From Ambrosia x helenae (lineage: Eukaryota > Streptophyta > Magnoliopsida > Asterales > Asteraceae), in the NCBI GenBank assembly GCA_030844895.1, contig CM061233.1, forward strand, positions 31,058,310 through 31,122,309: a DNA stretch of 64,000 bases. Reading direction: 5' to 3'. The translations under genes were made by a program, and so were the position numbers. Position 1 is the first letter of the stretch. The number at the start of each line of letters is the position of its first letter. This document shows, piece after piece, positions 21,840-33,668 of the stretch. The notes under the pieces are model-generated. The model was not told where the DNA came from. It ran no database searches and saw only the letters and a program-made list of their open reading frames with translations.

Positions 21840-24404
21840 TTAGTTAGATTTAGGAACCCAAGCCAGTTTGGCTTTGGGTTTGCTCTTGAGAACATTTACA
21901 GTTTGTTCTTGACCAAGTTTAGAAATCCATGTCTTTTTGGCAATGGATTTTGCATTAAGAACTATGGTGGTATCCTTTTGAGGACCACCATCAACTTTGG
22001 TCATCAGTAGTTGTACCAAGTTCATAAGATCTTTAATCTCAGCAGTTTGTGAAACTGCTGATGATTCAAGTCTAACTACTGATAGAGAATTTTGAGAAAA
22101 AGACTTTTGTTGAGATTTTATCTTTTTCTGAGAAAGGGTTTTTGCTGGTTGTTGTTTCTTGGGAGAAAAAGTTTTTACATAATCAGTTTTGATTTGTTTC
22201 CCCACAACCAGTTGTTGATTTTTCTTATTGAACTGAATACCCATTCTATATCTGCAAAATTCTGTTTTGTGGTTGAACAGACCACAAATTTCACATTCTT
22301 TTGTCTTTTCTTTCAAAGACAAGTCTCTGACTGTTTTGATTGGTTTTAGGTCATCAGTAGTTTTCAGGTTCTCAACTCCTGATGTAGTTGAAACTACTGA
22401 TGACTTAAAGTCAGATTTAATCAGTACTTCTGAAGAACTTTCTTTGTGTGATTTTAGAAAGTTTTCATGGAAAGATGTGCATTCTTCCTCTTCAGAAGTT
22501 TCACCTGAAACAATTTTTCTCCCATCTTCAGTAGTTTTGGGAGAGAAATCTGTTGGTGTTTCAGTGTGATTGTACCCTATGCCAAACCTAACATTTGAAG
22601 CACTTTGTTTGTTTAGCAATAATTGGTACCCCTTACAAGATTCCACCCATTTTTCACATGTGACCTTGGTGTCAGAAAGCTCTTGTCTGACATTCCCTAG
22701 GTCATTAATCATGATTTTAATTTGTGCTTGGGTTTCAATAGCAGAGTTAGATAATTTAGAAACTTCTTTTGTTTTTGCAGAAAGTTTTCTTTCTAAATCA
22801 CATTTTATCTGAGTGAGTTTTCTCTCAGAATCATTAGCTTTTCCTTGTAAGTGCACATTTGTCTCTCTTATGAGAGCAAAAGATTCTTTGCATGAATTTG
22901 AACATAGTTTTGTCAAAGATTCTTTTGATACCTGTGACAAGGCAGATTTTGAGGAGCATCCCTCAAATGCCATTAAGGCAAAGTTCTTTCTGCCATTGTC
23001 AGGCTCTCCCAAGTTGATGTCAAACATTTTGTTGTCTGCATCAGGATTGCACTCTGTGGTGTCAAAAGGAAGACTGCTCCAGTCAACATACCCTGAAGTG
23101 AATAAACTTTGTTGAGAGGGTTACTGTTGCTGTGGAGGTTGTTGAGCAGCTGGAAAGGGAGGGATTGATTGTTGGCTCTGCATCTGTTGAGCAGGCATCT
23201 GTACATATTGTACTTGTGGCACATATTGGTGTTGTGGAGCTTGTGCCTGTACAAAATGTGCACTCCCTTGTGTTCCATTATTCCTGTTATAATTGGGGTT
23301 AAAATTGTTTCAAGACTGAGATTGGTTAAAGCCAGAGTTTCTACATTCTCTAGCAAAGTGTCTCAACTTTTGACACTTGTGACATCTAAGTTTAGATTTG
23401 TCAAAACCAATTTTTGTAGAACTGTTAAGTCCTGGAAACTTCCTTCCTGACCTTTTGTAAAATTTATTTGTTTTTAAACTTAACATGGCCAGTTGGTGCA
23501 AAATATCCATTTCTTCTAGGTCATCACTGCTGAAACTATTTAAGTCATCCATGATAAAACACATGTTATCAGCAGTTTGACCAAAATCATTATTGTCATA
23601 ACCTGGGAATGATCTTTCAGATGAGATCCCAGCAGTTATGTCAATGTGGTCAAAAGATCCAAAACTATTTGAACAAGTTGGTGAGTCTTGTCCCAATAGT
23701 GCTGTACTACCTGGTAGATAGTCATCAGCAGTTTTGCCAGAATTTTGTAACTTTTTCTTTTGATCAATTTCTCTCTCAAAAGTAAGTAATCTCCCATGAA
23801 GTTTTGTAAGAGTGAGGGAGCTAAAATCTGGTGAAGATCTTAAGACTATTGAGTATGTTTCCCATTTATCAGGTAAAGACCTTAAAAATCTATGAAGCAT
23901 AGATACAGTTGTATAGGTCTGACCATTTAGTTTTAGCTCAAATATTAATGAGGAAAGTCTTTCAAATTGCTGAGTTAAAGTTTCCCCATTAATGTGATCA
24001 AAAGTTTCATACTGTTGAGCCAAGATTTCTCTGGTGTTGGGAATCACCTCTTCAGTTCCTCCAAACTGTTCTTTTAGGCAGTCCCAAAGCTCTTTGGCAC
24101 TATCACAATGCAATAGGCCAGAGTAGATTTCATTTGGGAGTGCCATTGCCAACATAGAAAAAGCTTTTGCATCAAGCTCAAGTTTTAGGAAATCATCATC
24201 AGTATAGTCTTTTGGTTCTTTTGGAATCTCTTCCTTAGTTTCAAGATTTATATTTACTGGTTTATGAGGACCATATATCACAGATCTCCAACAACCTGTG
24301 TTGGTCTGTGACAAGGTATGTGCCATTCTCTTTTGCCATATGTTATATTCATTTCTTACAAGCATGGCAGGTTTAGTGGCAGAACCAGTATTATGAGGAT
24401 CCAT
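21840..24404 (-). pseudogene. Copia A gag (broken)
   Basis: 855 codons from ATG 24404, 143 bp after the primer site. The N-terminal part (about residues 15-210; WQKRMAHTLSQTNTGCWR, AKELWDCLKEQFGG, LRSLPDKWETYSIVLRS) is the copia-type gag/UBN2 domain. A CCHC zinc knuckle follows near residues 340-353 (CHKCQKLRHFAREC), then a QP-rich part, a coiled-coil-like segment (SERKLTQIKCDLERKLSAKTKEVSKL) and a basic tail with a second Cys/His cluster (CEICGLFNHKTEFC). In B and C the knuckle has G in place of R before H. Two nonsense changes at about 23310 and 23121. All three copies end gag with a stop at the same codon, before pol starts in another frame. Confidence 0.9.
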
Positions 24405-24546
24405 TTTAAAGAGTATTGATTTGTCAAATATCTCTTAAAGTGATGGATGTTGATAAAAGTGAGCTAATAATCCTTTATTGAATATCAATAAGAGCCTGTG
24501 TCTGATTCTCAATTTGTTAGATTGATATGTGATCAGATAAACCAGG

Positions 24547-24558
24547 GCTCTGATACCA
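24547..24558 (-). promoter_or_regulatory. Primer binding site of copia A (tRNA-iMet)
   Basis: TGGTATCAGAGC on the minus strand, two bases inside the 5' LTR. It is complementary to the 3' end of the initiator methionine tRNA and primes minus-strand DNA synthesis. Confidence 0.95.
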
Positions 24559-24560
24559 AT

Positions 24561-25244
24561 TGTTGGATCAGTATATTGCTCTTTGTTAGAACTTGCTAGT
24601 TGACGCTTAAGTGTTTAGCAAGTTCTTGATGAGTGATAGCACAGCGGAATGTTTATAAGTTAAAAGCTACACTTATCAACAGGAGTTATTACTTCCCTGG
24701 AATCAAGAACTAATAAATGATAAGTGTTTATTGAGAATCTAAGTATTGAATGAGAATGAAATACTTTGACAGATTCTTAATAAATACGAATTGGAAATAA
24801 CAATAATAAGAGTTGAAGGATTTCTTGTATTAAAATCAATGTCTAAAACAGAGGGATGAACCCTTCTATTTATAGACGTTACAAATACATAAACCTTTCC
24901 AAAAGCAAGTTCAGAAACATGTTGCAGTCTTGGAACTTGTACATAAAGAAAAAGAAACATTAAAGTAATAAACTACTGATATACAAAGGCGGTGGAAAAG
25001 ATCTTCATGTAGTACTGATGAATGACAAACTACTGATGAGTAGTTTGTCTTTAGTAGTTCTTCAGTAGAAGTGTCTGGTTTGAACTTCAGAACTTCTGAT
25101 GACTTTCTTCTTCAGTACTTCTGAATCTCTTCTTCAGCAGTTTGATCATTCTTCTTCAGCAGTTCTATACTTAGAATATTTTGACAGAAGTGAATTAGAC
25201 TAAGGTTTGCAAAAGTGGTTTCACCAATCCTTTTTGTCCTAACA
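24561..25244 (-). repeat. 5' LTR of copia A
   Basis: 684 bp, about ten bases shorter than the 3' LTR owing to loss of one of two adjacent gcaacaagtt words near 24920. Landmarks: U3 palindrome 25024-25049, TATA box 24867-24875, hairpin 24589-24625. Confidence 0.95.
24867..24875 (-). promoter_or_regulatory. TATA box of copia A 5' LTR
   Basis: CTATAAATA on the minus strand, about 370 bases into the LTR, conserved in all seven family LTRs of the window. It is the probable RNA polymerase II promoter of the element. Confidence 0.7.
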
Positions 25245-25249
25245 TAGGC

Positions 25250-25606
25250 TTTATGAGAAGATCTTCCTAGTTTCCCTAGCATTCCTTGTAGGCCAAGTCT
25301 TATCAGAAATATTGTAGTTACCCCTTGCACTTTCGGGTGTATTGTGACTTTCTCGCTGTGAGGTAAATTGTCTAGCGGGTTCTTTAAGATTCAAGTAGGT
25401 AAGCCTATGTAAGTAACCTCTCAACCAGCAGCACAACAGTTTTCTAGGGTTTTCCCTTGAGAATGGTCGAGGGTGTCTAGTTTATTCTTGAGGTTTTGTA
25501 TTTTAAGATCCTGGTTCCACACCAGTTTCATAGCCGTTAGAAACTTATCATTCATATGTATGAAACTTATCATTTTTAGTTTTATTTTATTTATTTACAT
25601 TAGTTT
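25250..25606. other. Old flank between copia A and copia B
   Basis: About 360 bp without coding. It continues the sequence left of copy A (13788) and continues to the right of copy B (37093). Words such as 'ctagggttttcccttgag' and 'cttgaggttttgtatttt' suggest the leader or LTR of an older element, not a gene, but I cannot assign it. Confidence 0.4.
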
Positions 25607-25611
25607 GTTAG

Positions 25612-26309
25612 TGTTGGATCAGTAAGCTGCTCTTTTAGTTGAACTTGCTAGTTGACACTTAAGTGTTTAGCAAGTTCTTGATGAGTGATAGCACAGCAGA
25701 ATGTTTATAAGTTAAAAGCTACACTTATCAACAGGAGTTATTACTCCCCCTAGAATCAAGAACTAATAAATGAGAAGTGTTTATTGAGAATCTAAGTATT
25801 GAATGAGAATGAAACACTTTGACAGATTCTCAGTAAACACGAAATGGAAATAACAATAATAAGAGTTGAAGGATTTCTTGTATTAAAATCAATGTCTAAA
25901 ACAGAAGGATGAATCCTTCTATTTATAGACTTTACAAATACATGAACCTTGCAAAAAAGCAAGTTCAGAAACAAGTTGCAACAAGTTGCAGTCTTGGAAC
26001 TTGTACATAAAGCAAAAAGAAATACTAAAGTATTAAACTACTGATATACAAAGGCGGTGGAAAAGATCTTCTTCAAGTACTGATGAATGACAAACTACTG
26101 ATGAGTAGTTTGTCTTCAGTAGTTCTTCAGTAGAAGTGTCTGGTTTGAACTTCAGAACTTCTGATGACTTCTTCTTCAGCACTTCTGAATCTCTTCTTCA
26201 GCAGTTTGATTCTTTGTCTTCAGCAGTTCCATACTTAGAGTATTTTGACAGAAAGTGAATTAGACCAAGGTTTGCAAAAGTGGTTTCACCAATCCCTTTT
26301 GTCCTAACA
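25612..26309 (-). repeat. 3' LTR of copia B
   Basis: 698 bp, TGTTAGG...CCAACA on the minus strand. Hairpin at 25641-25677 and U3 palindrome at 26089-26114. Confidence 0.95.
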
Positions 26310-26321
26310 ATCTCCCCCTGG
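26310..26321 (-). promoter_or_regulatory. Polypurine tract of copia B
   Basis: CCAGGGGGAGAT on the minus strand, abutting the 3' LTR; identical to A and D. Confidence 0.85.
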
Positions 26322-26350
26322 ATTGATGAAGCCAAAACCTTACTAATTCC

Positions 26351-29300
26351 TTATTGTTCCTTTCTGTTCTTCACAATTTTCCATATTCCTTTGAACATGG
26401 AATTCTTGAGCTGGTTCAGTTGAACATCAGTAAGAGACCCTTTCTTTGGTTCCAAGTGCTGGATTGTAAGCAGGTCTTTGGTTGATAGTTTCTTCAGTTC
26501 ATTCATCGACCTATATTCCCTGCTTGTTTGATCTCTTCTTGTCACAAGTACTGAGTTGTTATCAGTAAAGGACCATCTGATGACTGGTACTTTAGACTTG
26601 TCAAAGTCTGGAGTGTAGGGAACCATGGTGGTACCCTGGGTTTCTCTTGAGTGTTGAATGTTTTCAACTTCAGTGACTCTCAGGTGGGATTCACTTCCCT
26701 GCTGTTGTTCCATCACATTAGGTATCTGAAAAGTTGGCAAATGATGTTCAGTTACTACCTTGCTGTGCAGTTTGTCTGTGATGGTCTTCTGGATTTGATA
26801 TGCAAAGGTGGAAGGATCCCTGAATTGTGTGAGCAGAGGCTTCTCTTCTATGTCGAAATCAGAATGTACTACTGTACTACCTTCTAGTAGTACCATTCTG
26901 AAATCAGTCTTCACTTTCTCCTCTGGCTTCTTTCTTTGGGTAGCTGGTCTTCTTTGAACATCAGAAGTTCTAACTACTGAAGTTGAAGCTTCAGTAGTTT
27001 GAAACTTCTCTAGATTAGCAGCCCTTGCAGCCTTGTATTTTCTATTTGTGTCCACCAATCTTTCTTCTTTCCACTTGGACACTGAGGCTTTTGAACCATA
27101 ACCATTGGCTACCAGTTCTTCTATCATCTGAGCTCTCTTGGCTTTTGTGTCTTTACTTGTTGCAAGTTTATCTGCAATAAGTTGAGCTCTTCTTGTCAGC
27201 TCTTCCACAGAGAGTCTCTTCAATGTGTGGGCTTTGACTTTGCTGTTCTTCATAATGTAAGACATCAGTTGATGTCTTTTGTCTTGTTCAGCAATCTCAT
27301 CTAGGCTAGCCTGCCTTTGTAGTTCAGCTTCATAAGCCTGAAGTTTTTCTTCATGGCTTAGATCTAAGTCATCCCTTTTTTCCAGATTTTTCCAAATCAG
27401 ATCTTCTCTGGCCTTCTTTTGGGCTGCAACTAAACTCTTCTCAAGTAATTCAGCTGATTAAGAGATTGGAGAAGGGTTTAGCACAGTCATTGTGGTAACT
27501 ATTGTAGTAGGCCTGATAGGAGCAGAGGTTGGTTGAATAGGAGCAGTTGTTCTGGAAGGGTCAGCAGTTTGAGTCTTGGAAGTGTTAACTTCTGATGGGT
27601 TGACAACTTCTGAAGGTTTGTCAACTACTAAAGGATTGTCTTCAGTACTTTCTGATTCTTCATCAGAACTTTGGCCATCAGAGGTTTCTTCATTGTGCCC
27701 TTGGGATTCATCAGCCTTTTCAGCATCTTCTATTTATTGAATAGAGACACCAAATTGTTGTGTCAGTTTCTCTTTTCTGGCTTGATCTTGTTGATCTCTA
27801 GCTAGGATAGCCACTCTTGCCTTTCTTCTGGCTTCAAGTGTATCCATAGGCACCTTGATTTTCTCCCCTTTTTGGCTTTATCACCATTGGAAGTTGAAGC
27901 TTGGGAGAAATGACATTGAAGATGAGCAATCTGTTTGCTGTTGTGATCAATGTTGTTGGACAGATCATTCATCTTCGTCTGTATCACTCCAAATTGGTTC
28001 TTCATGGACAGCTCCAAGTCAGCTGTGTATGTTTGGATGTGATTCTTGATGAGGGTGTTCATCATGTGATACAAGGGGTCATCTGGGCTGCATAGTTGGT
28101 TCAGGTCTATGCTTGGTTGCCCAGGGAATTGGGTAGGCATTTGTAGTGAGGGGTGTGTTTTTGGTTGATCTCCTTGTTGTACAGGAGATGCCACTCTAGG
28201 GGAATCATGGATTGAGTGGGCTTTAACCTGAGATGGTGTGACTAGCTTCTTGAGCTTAGAGACACCAGGTGCAGGACCTTCACTTATAGCCGTTAATTCA
28301 GTAGTTTTGTGTTTTGAAACATCATCCAAATCAATGGAATCATCTGAATCCCTGATTACATCCTCAATGAGGACTGTATCAGTTACATCATGAGCTGAGC
28401 CCAACTCAGTTGTCTCATGTACCTCTTGTTCTTGGTTCAGAGGATTTCCTACCTCAGGCATTAAGCCTTCATCAATAGTTGCCACAGTTGAGGTCTTAGC
28501 TATTTTACTTCTGTCCTCAGGTCCACCACTGGGTGATAAATGAGTAGTAGCAGCCTCAAAAGTACCAAAGGTTTCTAAGTTAGGGCTTAGAGACCCTGGT
28601 TCATCCTCATCTCTTTGGTTAGGGCTATGAGTGTCCACATCCATGTCACTGTCTGAGTCTATGTCCCCTGTTTGATGTGGTTGATGGGGACTGACATGTG
28701 TAGATGGGACTTTCTCTTTTAGCCCAGAGAGAAGTTTGGCTATTTCAATGTCTGGTTCAGAAATTTGGGGTGCTGGTTCAGTAGTTTGGGCAATGGGTTC
28801 AGCAGTTTCAAAAGAAAAGTCAATTGGAATATTTTTCTTAAGTCTTTTTCTTTTGAAAAGGATAGTTATTGGTGCTCTTGGTGGGGTTTGAGATGGATGA
28901 GACTGAGAGGATGTTTCAGTCACATCTATAAGAAGTGCAGATTGCACAGTAGTTTGTTCAGGCATCTCAACCACCTGAACAACTTTTCTTTTGGGTTTGG
29001 TGGGTTTTTGTTTTGTTATCTTGGGTTTCTTGGCCTTTGGTGTAGTAGGTTTGGAAGATGAGGGTTCCATGGGGACTGGTGCTTGTTCCCCTTGGTCATC
29101 TTCTGCCCAGGCAGCCTGTTTGTTGTGCCTTGAGTATGCTTGTGAGGTTAAGGGTTTCAAAATTTCAATTTTACCCACAAGCACCTCATTACCCAGTTCA
29201 GATATTATGCACTGCATAATGAACCTTGGATATAACAAAAACTGTTTCTTAGTGTTATTGTGATGTAACACCAACTCATTAAAGAAAAGTTTTGATGCCC

Positions 29301-29814
29301 TGAAATTTGTTTCATTCACAATAGAATGAAAGATTGGTTGAAAGGTTGAGGGCATCTGGTCATAAGACCCAGTTTTAGGACTCAAGCACATAATAATATA
29401 ATGAAACAAAAGTTTATATTTTGGTTCAAAATACTTTTTAAAGATTGTAGCTTGTGAGAGAGTACCTTGATAACCACACTCAGTCATGGTTAGGTGGATA
29501 GCAGAGTTGTCAAACTTCTCAGGGGCATTCACATCAGTCAACCCCAGTCTGTTTGAGAGTATGGCCAGTGTTATGGTCATTTGTCTCCCTTTAATTGTTG
29601 AGTTGAGGGAGATAACTTCATCATCCACCATCACTGTCTCAGCATTACCCCAGAACTCATTTAGAGTTTTAGGATGTATTGGTGGGTCTATGGTGAGAGC
29701 GGTGAAATATTGGGATTTGACGACAAGATCAATGATCTCATCGTATTGGGACCAGCCTTCTTGTTTTTCTAAGTAGGCTCTGAGATTGTGTCCCTGTTTG
29801 AGAACTAAAGCCAT
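26351..29814 (-). pseudogene. Copia B ORF3 (longest surviving frame, broken)
   Basis: From ATG 29814 the frame is open for 670 codons to 27802 and covers the complete N-terminal domain, the P/S/T-rich linker and the start of the coiled-coil part. A 1-base deletion in a C run near 27867 shifts it, nonsense codons follow at about 27733 and 27459, and the C-terminal block is open again at 27265-26351 (304 codons). The total span, 3464 bp, equals that of copy A within one base, so about 1150 residues is probably the original size. This copy best shows residues 1-240 without interruption. Function unknown; position and orientation suggest a structural or accessory retroelement protein. Confidence 0.8.
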
Positions 29815-30348
29815 GTGGTTTGTGTGTGTTGATGAATCGAACAGTGATTTAGTGTTGCAGGTTCAGGGGTTTGAGAGTTTTCTTAAGAGAGAAGGAGGGA
29901 ATATTTGTGTTTGAAAGGATAAGTGTTGAAAAAAGATATTTATCAGAAGTTTTTAACCGCTTGGATCTTCTTTATTAGAAGTTTTAAACCGCCTAGGTTA
30001 AAAATCTCTTTATCAGAAGTTTTAAACCGACTAGGTCAAACTTCTGATGATGGGAAAAGTCAGATTTGCCCTTTTTGACTAAACTGCTGATGAAGGATTA
30101 TCTTCATCAGTAGTTCCCATTTTCTCTTCAGTAGTTTTGAACAGCTGATGAGAAATTCTTTATAAATACTCTTATTCATAACTAATGAAGGTTATTTTAT
30201 CAGAAGTTAATCACTTTTCAGAAATTATCCCTATACTGATGTTTTGTTCATCAGTAGTTTCTCTCTTTTCAGAAGTTTTTCAAGTTTTTGAAAACAGATG
30301 TAAGTGAAAAACAAAAAATTTGTGCAGAAAAAAAACAAAGAGAAACAC

Positions 30349-33300
30349 TTACAAATTTAGCATCCCTAGCATGGATACTAACTTCTGAAATGTTGATGTG
30401 TCAAGGGGTTTAGTGAAAATGTCAGCTATTTGATTAGCTGTTGCCACATGTTTCACTTCAATCTTGCCTTTTTCATAGCAATCTTTTATGAAATGATACC
30501 TGATTTCAATGTGTTTAGTCTTTGAAAACTGAACAGGATTTTGAATGATGCTAATGGCAGATTTGCTGTCTACAAGCAATGGTGTCTTGGTCTCTTTGAT
30601 TCCATAATCAAGAAGTTGATATTGGAGCCATTGTATCTGTGATGTACAACTTGCAGCTGCAATGTATTCAGCTTCAGCAGTTGAAGTTGCAACAGATGTT
30701 TGCTTCTTTGATTGCCAGGACACTAGACAGTTTCCCAAGAATTGACAACCACCAGATGTTGATTTTCTTGACATTTTACACCCTGCATAGTCACTATCTG
30801 AAAAAGCTGATAACTTGGTATTGCTTGAAGCAGGATACCAAATTCCAAGTGTGGGAGTTCCTTTCAGATATCTGAAAATTCTTTTGACTGCAATAAGGTG
30901 TGATTCCCTAGGAGCTGATTGATATCTAGCACAGACACATGTTGAAATCATAATATCTGGTCTAGAAGCAGTTAGATATTAAAGGGAACCTATTATACAT
31001 CTATACATGGTTTGATCAACCTGTTTTCCTTGATCATCTGGTTCAACTTGTGTGGTTGGTGTCATGGGAGTGGAACATGATTTACAGTCTTGTAAAGAAA
31101 ATTTGTTTAATAATTCTTTAACATATTTTGATTGATGTATAAAAGTTCCATTTGTTTGTTGTTTGATCTACAGTCCTAAAAAAGTACTGCAGTTCTCCCA
31201 TTGTACTCATCTCAAATTTTGATTGCATGAGTTTCTTAAATTCATCACACAATTTTGTGTTTGTTGAACCAAAAATGATATCATCAACATATATTTGAAC
31301 AAGTAAGACATGATTTCCAACATGTTTTATGAAAAGTGTTTTATCAATGGCACCTCTTGTGAAGTTATTTTTGAGTAAAAAGGTTGAAAGTGTATCATAC
31401 CAGGATCTTGGAGCCTGTTTGAGCCCATAAAGAGCTTTGTCTAGTTTGTACACCCACTCAGGATGAGAAGGATCCTCAAACCCAGGTGGCTGACAAACAT
31501 ACACTTCCTCTTTTATCTTTCCATACAAAAATGCACTTTTGACATCCATTTGATAAACTTGTATTTTGTTGGAAATGGCATAGGCCAGAAATAACCTGAT
31601 GGCTTCAAGCCTTGCAACTGGAGCAAAGGTTTCATCATAGTTAATGCCTTCTTCTTGAGAGTAACCTTGTACTACCAGTCTTGCCTTGTTCTTTATTATA
31701 ATACCAGCTTCATCTTGTTTATTCCTGAAAACCCATCTTGTGCCAATTGGTTGCTTGTTTGGTGGTAAGGGACAGATTTCCCAAATCTGTTGTTTGTTGA
31801 ATTGAAGCAATTCATCTTGCATTGCCTGCATCCAATTGTTGTCTTTGAGAGCTTCCTGGTACTTCTTTGGTTCCAACTATGAAATAAATGCTGAGAATAG
31901 ACAAAAGTTGGAAAGCTGGTTTCTTGTAAGAACACCTGATGCAATATCACCCATGATTTGATCAAGTGGATGATCTTTGTGTTCGATCAGTTGTTGTAAA
32001 CCACTGACAGGTGTTGGTGGCTCATGTTCTTCAAACAAACTACTGAGGTCTATTATATTTGGTTCAGCAGTTTCAGTGTCTTCAGTAGTTGCAGGTGCTG
32101 AACCAGATGTTTGAGTTTGGCCTTCAGTATTTGTTGAATCAGAAGTTTGTGAAACTTCTGATGGTTTTGATGTTGACTTAATGTCGGTTTGAAGAGTCCA
32201 TGGTGCTGGATCCTCATCATCAAACCTTTGATCACCATAATAAGTAGGTTTGGATGAAGTGACAGTCTTTTCAGATTCAAAATGAAAGTTGTCAAGGTCA
32301 AAGAGTTCAGCAGGATGTGCTGGAATGAGAGTGTGTTTTGACTCATTGAACTTGACATTCAGTGTTTCTTCTACTATCCTGGTTTTTGAGTTAAAAACCT
32401 TGTAGGCTTTTCTAGTTGATGAATAACCAAGAAAGTAACCTGAGTCAACTTTGGCAGCAAACTTTGAAATAGATTCCTTGATGTTCAAGATGAAACATTG
32501 ACATCCAAAAGCCCTGAAAAAGGAGATTACGGGCTTCATGCCATGAAGAACTTCATAGGCAGTCTTTGAATGTCTCTTGACAACAAGAACTCTATTTTGA
32601 ACATAACATGATGTGTTAACTGCTTCTGCCCAGAAGTATAAAGGTAGGCCAGAATCAGCTAACATTGTTCTTGCTCCTTCTATTAAAGTTCTGTTCTTCC
32701 TTTCTACCACACCATTTTGTTCAGGAGTTCTGGCAACACTGAATAGTCTAATAATCCCTTTAGACAAACAGAAGTAATTCAGAGTTTTGTTCCTGAACTC
32801 TGTCCCATTATCACTTATAATGGTTTTGACAGGTAGAGAGTATTGCTTCTCTACTTGTAGAATGAAGAACTTGATGATTTCAGCAGCCTCATCCTTGGAA
32901 AATAAGAAGAATACCCATGTAAATCTTGAGTAGTCATCAATGATGACTAAGCAGTACTTCTTTTTACCAAGGCTCATGATATTTACAGGCCCAAATAAGT
33001 CCATATGGAGTAGTTGAAGACATGCAGTTGTTTTTGATTCTTCAATAGACTTATAGGAGGACTTATGCTGTTTACCTTTAAACAGGATACACAGTGTTCT
33101 TGACACTGGTATACTTTTAAGGGTAGACCTCTGACCAAGCCCATTTTTGTGACTTTATTTATGGTTTTAAAGTTCACATGGCCAAGTCTCCTGTGCCAGA
33201 GATCAGTTTCTGAAGTTGATGCCCTTGAGAAGAAACAGGCAGTGTTGTTCAGTACTCTGTCTTTTTCAATGTCCACTGCATAGACATTGCCACATCTTTT

Positions 33301-33657
33301 GGCAATTAACAAAGTATGATCTTCAATAATCTTCTCTATCAACTTCTGGCCTTCTGGTGATATGATCTTGCATGCTGTCTTTGTGAAAAAGGAAGAATAT
33401 CCTTTATCACACATTTGTGACACACTTAGCAAGTTGTACTCAAGGTTTTCAACCAGATTAACCTTGTCAAACTGTATTTTGCCAGAGGAGACATTGCCAT
33501 GTCCTAGCACATATCCCTTAGCATTGTTCCCAAAGGACACAGATCCATCTCTTTGACTGATAAAATTGTTTATCAGGTATCTGCATCCTGTCATGTGCAT
33601 TGAGCCTCCACTGTCTACATACCAAATGCTATTTAAGCCTTTGGAAACTCTCTGCAC
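30349..33657 (-). pseudogene. Copia B pol: PR-INT-RT-RNase H (broken)
   Basis: Same domain order as copy A. Protease and gag-pre-integrase are open from 33657 to about 33083, where a 1-base deletion shifts the frame. Integrase to the RT entry is open for 409 codons (33106-31877) with the IISDNGTEFRNK and RTPEQNGVVERK motifs. A TAG at 31877-31879, shared with copy C, precedes the RT (31876-31118; FAPVARLEAIR, MDVKSAFLYG, YVDDIIFGS). A small insertion near 31182 and a stop near 30978 separate RT from RNase H (30951-30349; SDSDYAGCKMSRKSTSGG, WQSKKQTSVATSTAEAEY). Catalytic boxes look intact within the pieces. Confidence 0.95.
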
Positions 33658-33668
33658 AATATAGCAAA

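Larger units (their letters stand above)
13794..25244 (-). mobile_element. Copia family copy A, full-length insertion
   Basis: 11,451 bp with two LTRs, primer site, gag, pol, ORF3 and polypurine tract in the order of a complete Ty1-copia element with an extra 3' ORF. The 5-bp target duplication taggc is exact at 13789-13793 and 25245-25249, so it is an unrearranged insertion. All three coding parts carry stops or frameshifts. The layout (PBS to tRNA-iMet, PR-INT-RT-RH order, additional long ORF after RNase H) fits the SIRE/Maximus type; the lineage is inferred from layout only. It lies 367 bp from copy B in the same orientation. Confidence 0.95.
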
